Source: Synechococcus sp. HW_metabat.21 (lineage in GTDB: Bacteria; Cyanobacteriota; Cyanobacteriia; PCC-6307; Cyanobiaceae). Taken from it: DNA of 5,979 nucleotides. The notes beneath the pieces are model-generated. The model searched no databases. It worked only from the letters and a program-made list of their open reading frames with translations, and was not told where the DNA came from. The stretch is taken from positions 1 through 5,979 of the forward strand of contig JAAZUZ010000101.1 in NCBI GenBank assembly GCA_018623875.1, given 5' to 3'. Each line of letters starts with the position of its first letter. The stretch's first letter is position 1. A program made the position numbers and the translations under genes. Of the stretch, positions 4,554 to 5,979 are shown piece after piece.

Positions 4554-5979
4554 GTGAGCGAGCTCCGCAGCGGTGCCCCACGTCAGGTCGCCGGCATCGA
4601 CATCGGCACCAACTCGATCCACCTGCTGATCGCCAGCGTCGATCCCGAGCTCCGCACCTTCTCGGTGGTGCTCACGGAAAAATCAACCACCCGATTGGGG
4701 GAGCGCGATCCGGTCAGCGGAGATCTCACTCCGGAGGCGATTGAGCGGGCGTTCACGACCCTGCGCCATTGCCGTGAGTTGGCGGCCAGCCATGGTGTAG
4801 CCCCTGGCGATGTCGTCACGGCCGCCACCAGCGCTGTGCGTGAAGCCCCGAATGGCCGGGAGTTCCTGCAATCGATCCAGGAACAACTTGGCCTGGCGGT
4901 CGATCTCGTCAGCGGCCCGGAAGAAGCGCGTTTGATCTACCTGGGCGTCCTTTCTGGAATGTCCTTTGGGGATCAGCCCCACGTCATCATCGACATCGGT
5001 GGGGGCTCCACCGAGTTGGTACTGGCTGATGCTTCCGACTCCCACGCCTTGACCAGCACCCGCATTGGTGCGGTCCGCCTGCAGCGGGATTTCGTCCAGG
5101 ACGATCCGATCCCGGCGAAGCGGGTCACGTTCTTGCGGGCCTTCATCCAGGGGGCGCTCGAGCCCGCGGTGCTGAAGCTGCGCCAAGGACTCAAGCGCTT
5201 GGACAAGCAGCCGGTGTTGGTCGCCACCAGTGGAACCGCAATGGCTATCGCTGCGATGGCTGCCGCGGACGAGGCGCGTCCGCCCCTGCGCATGCAGGGC
5301 TACCGGGTCTCGCGGCAAAAACTGGATCAGCTCGTCGAGCGCCTTTTGGCGATGACGCCTGCGGAGCGCAAGGCCCACCCGGCCCTGAATGAACGCCGCG
5401 CCGAGATCATCGTTCCCGGTGCGCTGATCTTGCAGACGGCGATGGGGATGATCGGCGCCGAAGAGTTGGTGATCAGTGAACGGGCCCTGCGTGAGGGACT
5501 GATTGTCGATTGGATGCTGCGGAACGATCTGATCGTTGATCGCTTCGCTTTCCAGAGCAGCATTCGTCAACGCACGGTTTTGCATCAAGCCCAGCGCTAT
5601 GGAGTGGACGTTCCCCGGGCTGAACGGGTGGCGGCCCTAGCGCTGCGTCTTTACGACCAAAGCCAGGGCCTCCTGCACCAGGACGATGGTCAGGGGCGTC
5701 AGTTGCTCTGGGCCGCGGCGATGCTGCACAGCTGCGGTCAGCACATCAATGTCGGTGCCTATCACAAACACACCTGGTATCTGGTCCGCCACTGCGATCT
5801 GCTCGGCTACTCCGAGAGCGAGCATTTGATGGTGGCGGCGATCGCCCGCTACCACCGCCGTTCCCTACCGAAAAAGCGTCACGAGTCCTGGCAGCTGATC
5901 GAAGGACGGGATCAGCGCCGCACCGTGTCTTCGATGGCGTTGCTGCTGCGTTTGGCCGTGGCGATGGACCGCCGCCCCC
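4554..5979 (+). CDS. ppx: Exopolyphosphatase / guanosine pentaphosphate phosphatase (Ppx/GppA family), partial at 3' end
   Basis: The frame is open from GTG 4554 to the right edge, showing 475 residues of a protein usually somewhat above 500. The N-terminal actin-like ATPase fold has the phosphate-1 loop D16-I-G-T-N-S. S-G-P-E123-E124-A-R-L-I follows, with a Glu in the place of the catalytic Glu of E. coli Ppx. The phosphate-2 loop is D147-I-G-G-G-S-T-E, and G-T-A-M-A is near residue 230. The C-terminal HD-like helical domain contains M390-L-H-S-C-G-Q-H-I-N, Y403-H-K-H and R432-Y-H-R. These enzymes release phosphate from long-chain polyphosphate and may hydrolyse pppGpp. The cytoplasmic location is inferred, since no signal peptide is seen. 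An in-frame TGA at 4542-4544 makes GTG 4554 the only sensible start; there is no strong ribosome binding site. It diverges from ubiA. Ppx versus GppA cannot be settled from motifs alone. Confidence 0.96.
   Translation, partial: MSELRSGAPRQVAGIDIGTNSIHLLIASVDPELRTFSVVLTEKSTTRLGERDPVSGDLTPEAIERAFTTLRHCRELAASHGVAPGDVVTAATSAVREAPNGREFLQSIQEQLGLAVDLVSGPEEARLIYLGVLSGMSFGDQPHVIIDIGGGSTELVLADASDSHALTSTRIGAVRLQRDFVQDDPIPAKRVTFLRAFIQGALEPAVLKLRQGLKRLDKQPVLVATSGTAMAIAAMAAADEARPPLRMQGYRVSRQKLDQLVERLLAMTPAERKAHPALNERRAEIIVPGALILQTAMGMIGAEELVISERALREGLIVDWMLRNDLIVDRFAFQSSIRQRTVLHQAQRYGVDVPRAERVAALALRLYDQSQGLLHQDDGQGRQLLWAAAMLHSCGQHINVGAYHKHTWYLVRHCDLLGYSESEHLMVAAIARYHRRSLPKKRHESWQLIEGRDQRRTVSSMALLLRLAVAMDRRP
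5838..5845. repeat. HIP1 octamer GCGATCGC
   Basis: A third perfect HIP1 copy, inside ppx near the right edge, encoding part of the A-I-A-R segment of the HD-like domain. Confidence 0.85.

Noticed and set aside
4683..5588. Reverse frame of 301 codons opposite ppx
   Set aside because: It is rich in Gln, Arg and Asp with no domain; ppx on the other strand carries all family motifs.

Overview
This is a densely packed, GC-rich stretch of bacterial chromosome. Its gene content and order point to a picocyanobacterium of the Synechococcus/Cyanobium type: an IspD of the non-mevalonate isoprenoid pathway, a UbiA-family prenyltransferase that in cyanobacteria makes the plastoquinone precursor, a Ppx/GppA phosphatase, and three copies of the cyanobacterial HIP1 octamer GCGATCGC. 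The genus assignment is an inference from protein resemblance, recalled without any database search.

Layout from left to right. (1) A leftward pair: a glycosyltransferase-9-like gene of 277 residues (1924 to 1091) is followed with a 4-base ATGA overlap by a two-helix potassium channel with a cytoplasmic RCK/TrkA domain (1094 to the left edge, C-terminus just cut). (2) A 70-base divergent gap leads to rightward ispD (start 1998 or 1995, end 2675). (3) ispD meets the next leftward gene tail to tail, the two stop codons sharing the tetramer CTAG. (4) A leftward pair: ubiA (4509 to 3577) then an LD-carboxypeptidase of family S66 (3580 to 2672), again joined by an ATGA overlap. (5) A 44-base divergent gap leads to rightward ppx/gppA, which runs off the right edge.

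The genes are mostly housekeeping: isoprenoid precursor synthesis (ispD), prenylation of 4-hydroxybenzoate for plastoquinone (ubiA), cell-wall peptide recycling (LD-carboxypeptidase), polyphosphate/ppGpp metabolism (ppx) and potassium flux (channel). ispD and ubiA lie in the same terpenoid-quinone supply route, but they are on opposite strands and nothing shows they are co-regulated. The two leftward pairs look like translationally coupled operons.

I see no mobile element, CRISPR array, RNA gene or clearly new defence or biosynthetic system. The points most worth a second look are the non-canonical selectivity filter of the channel, the eroded donor-binding site of the glycosyltransferase-like protein and the coupling of these two genes. 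Nearly every base is coding; no gene-free stretch exceeds 70 bases.
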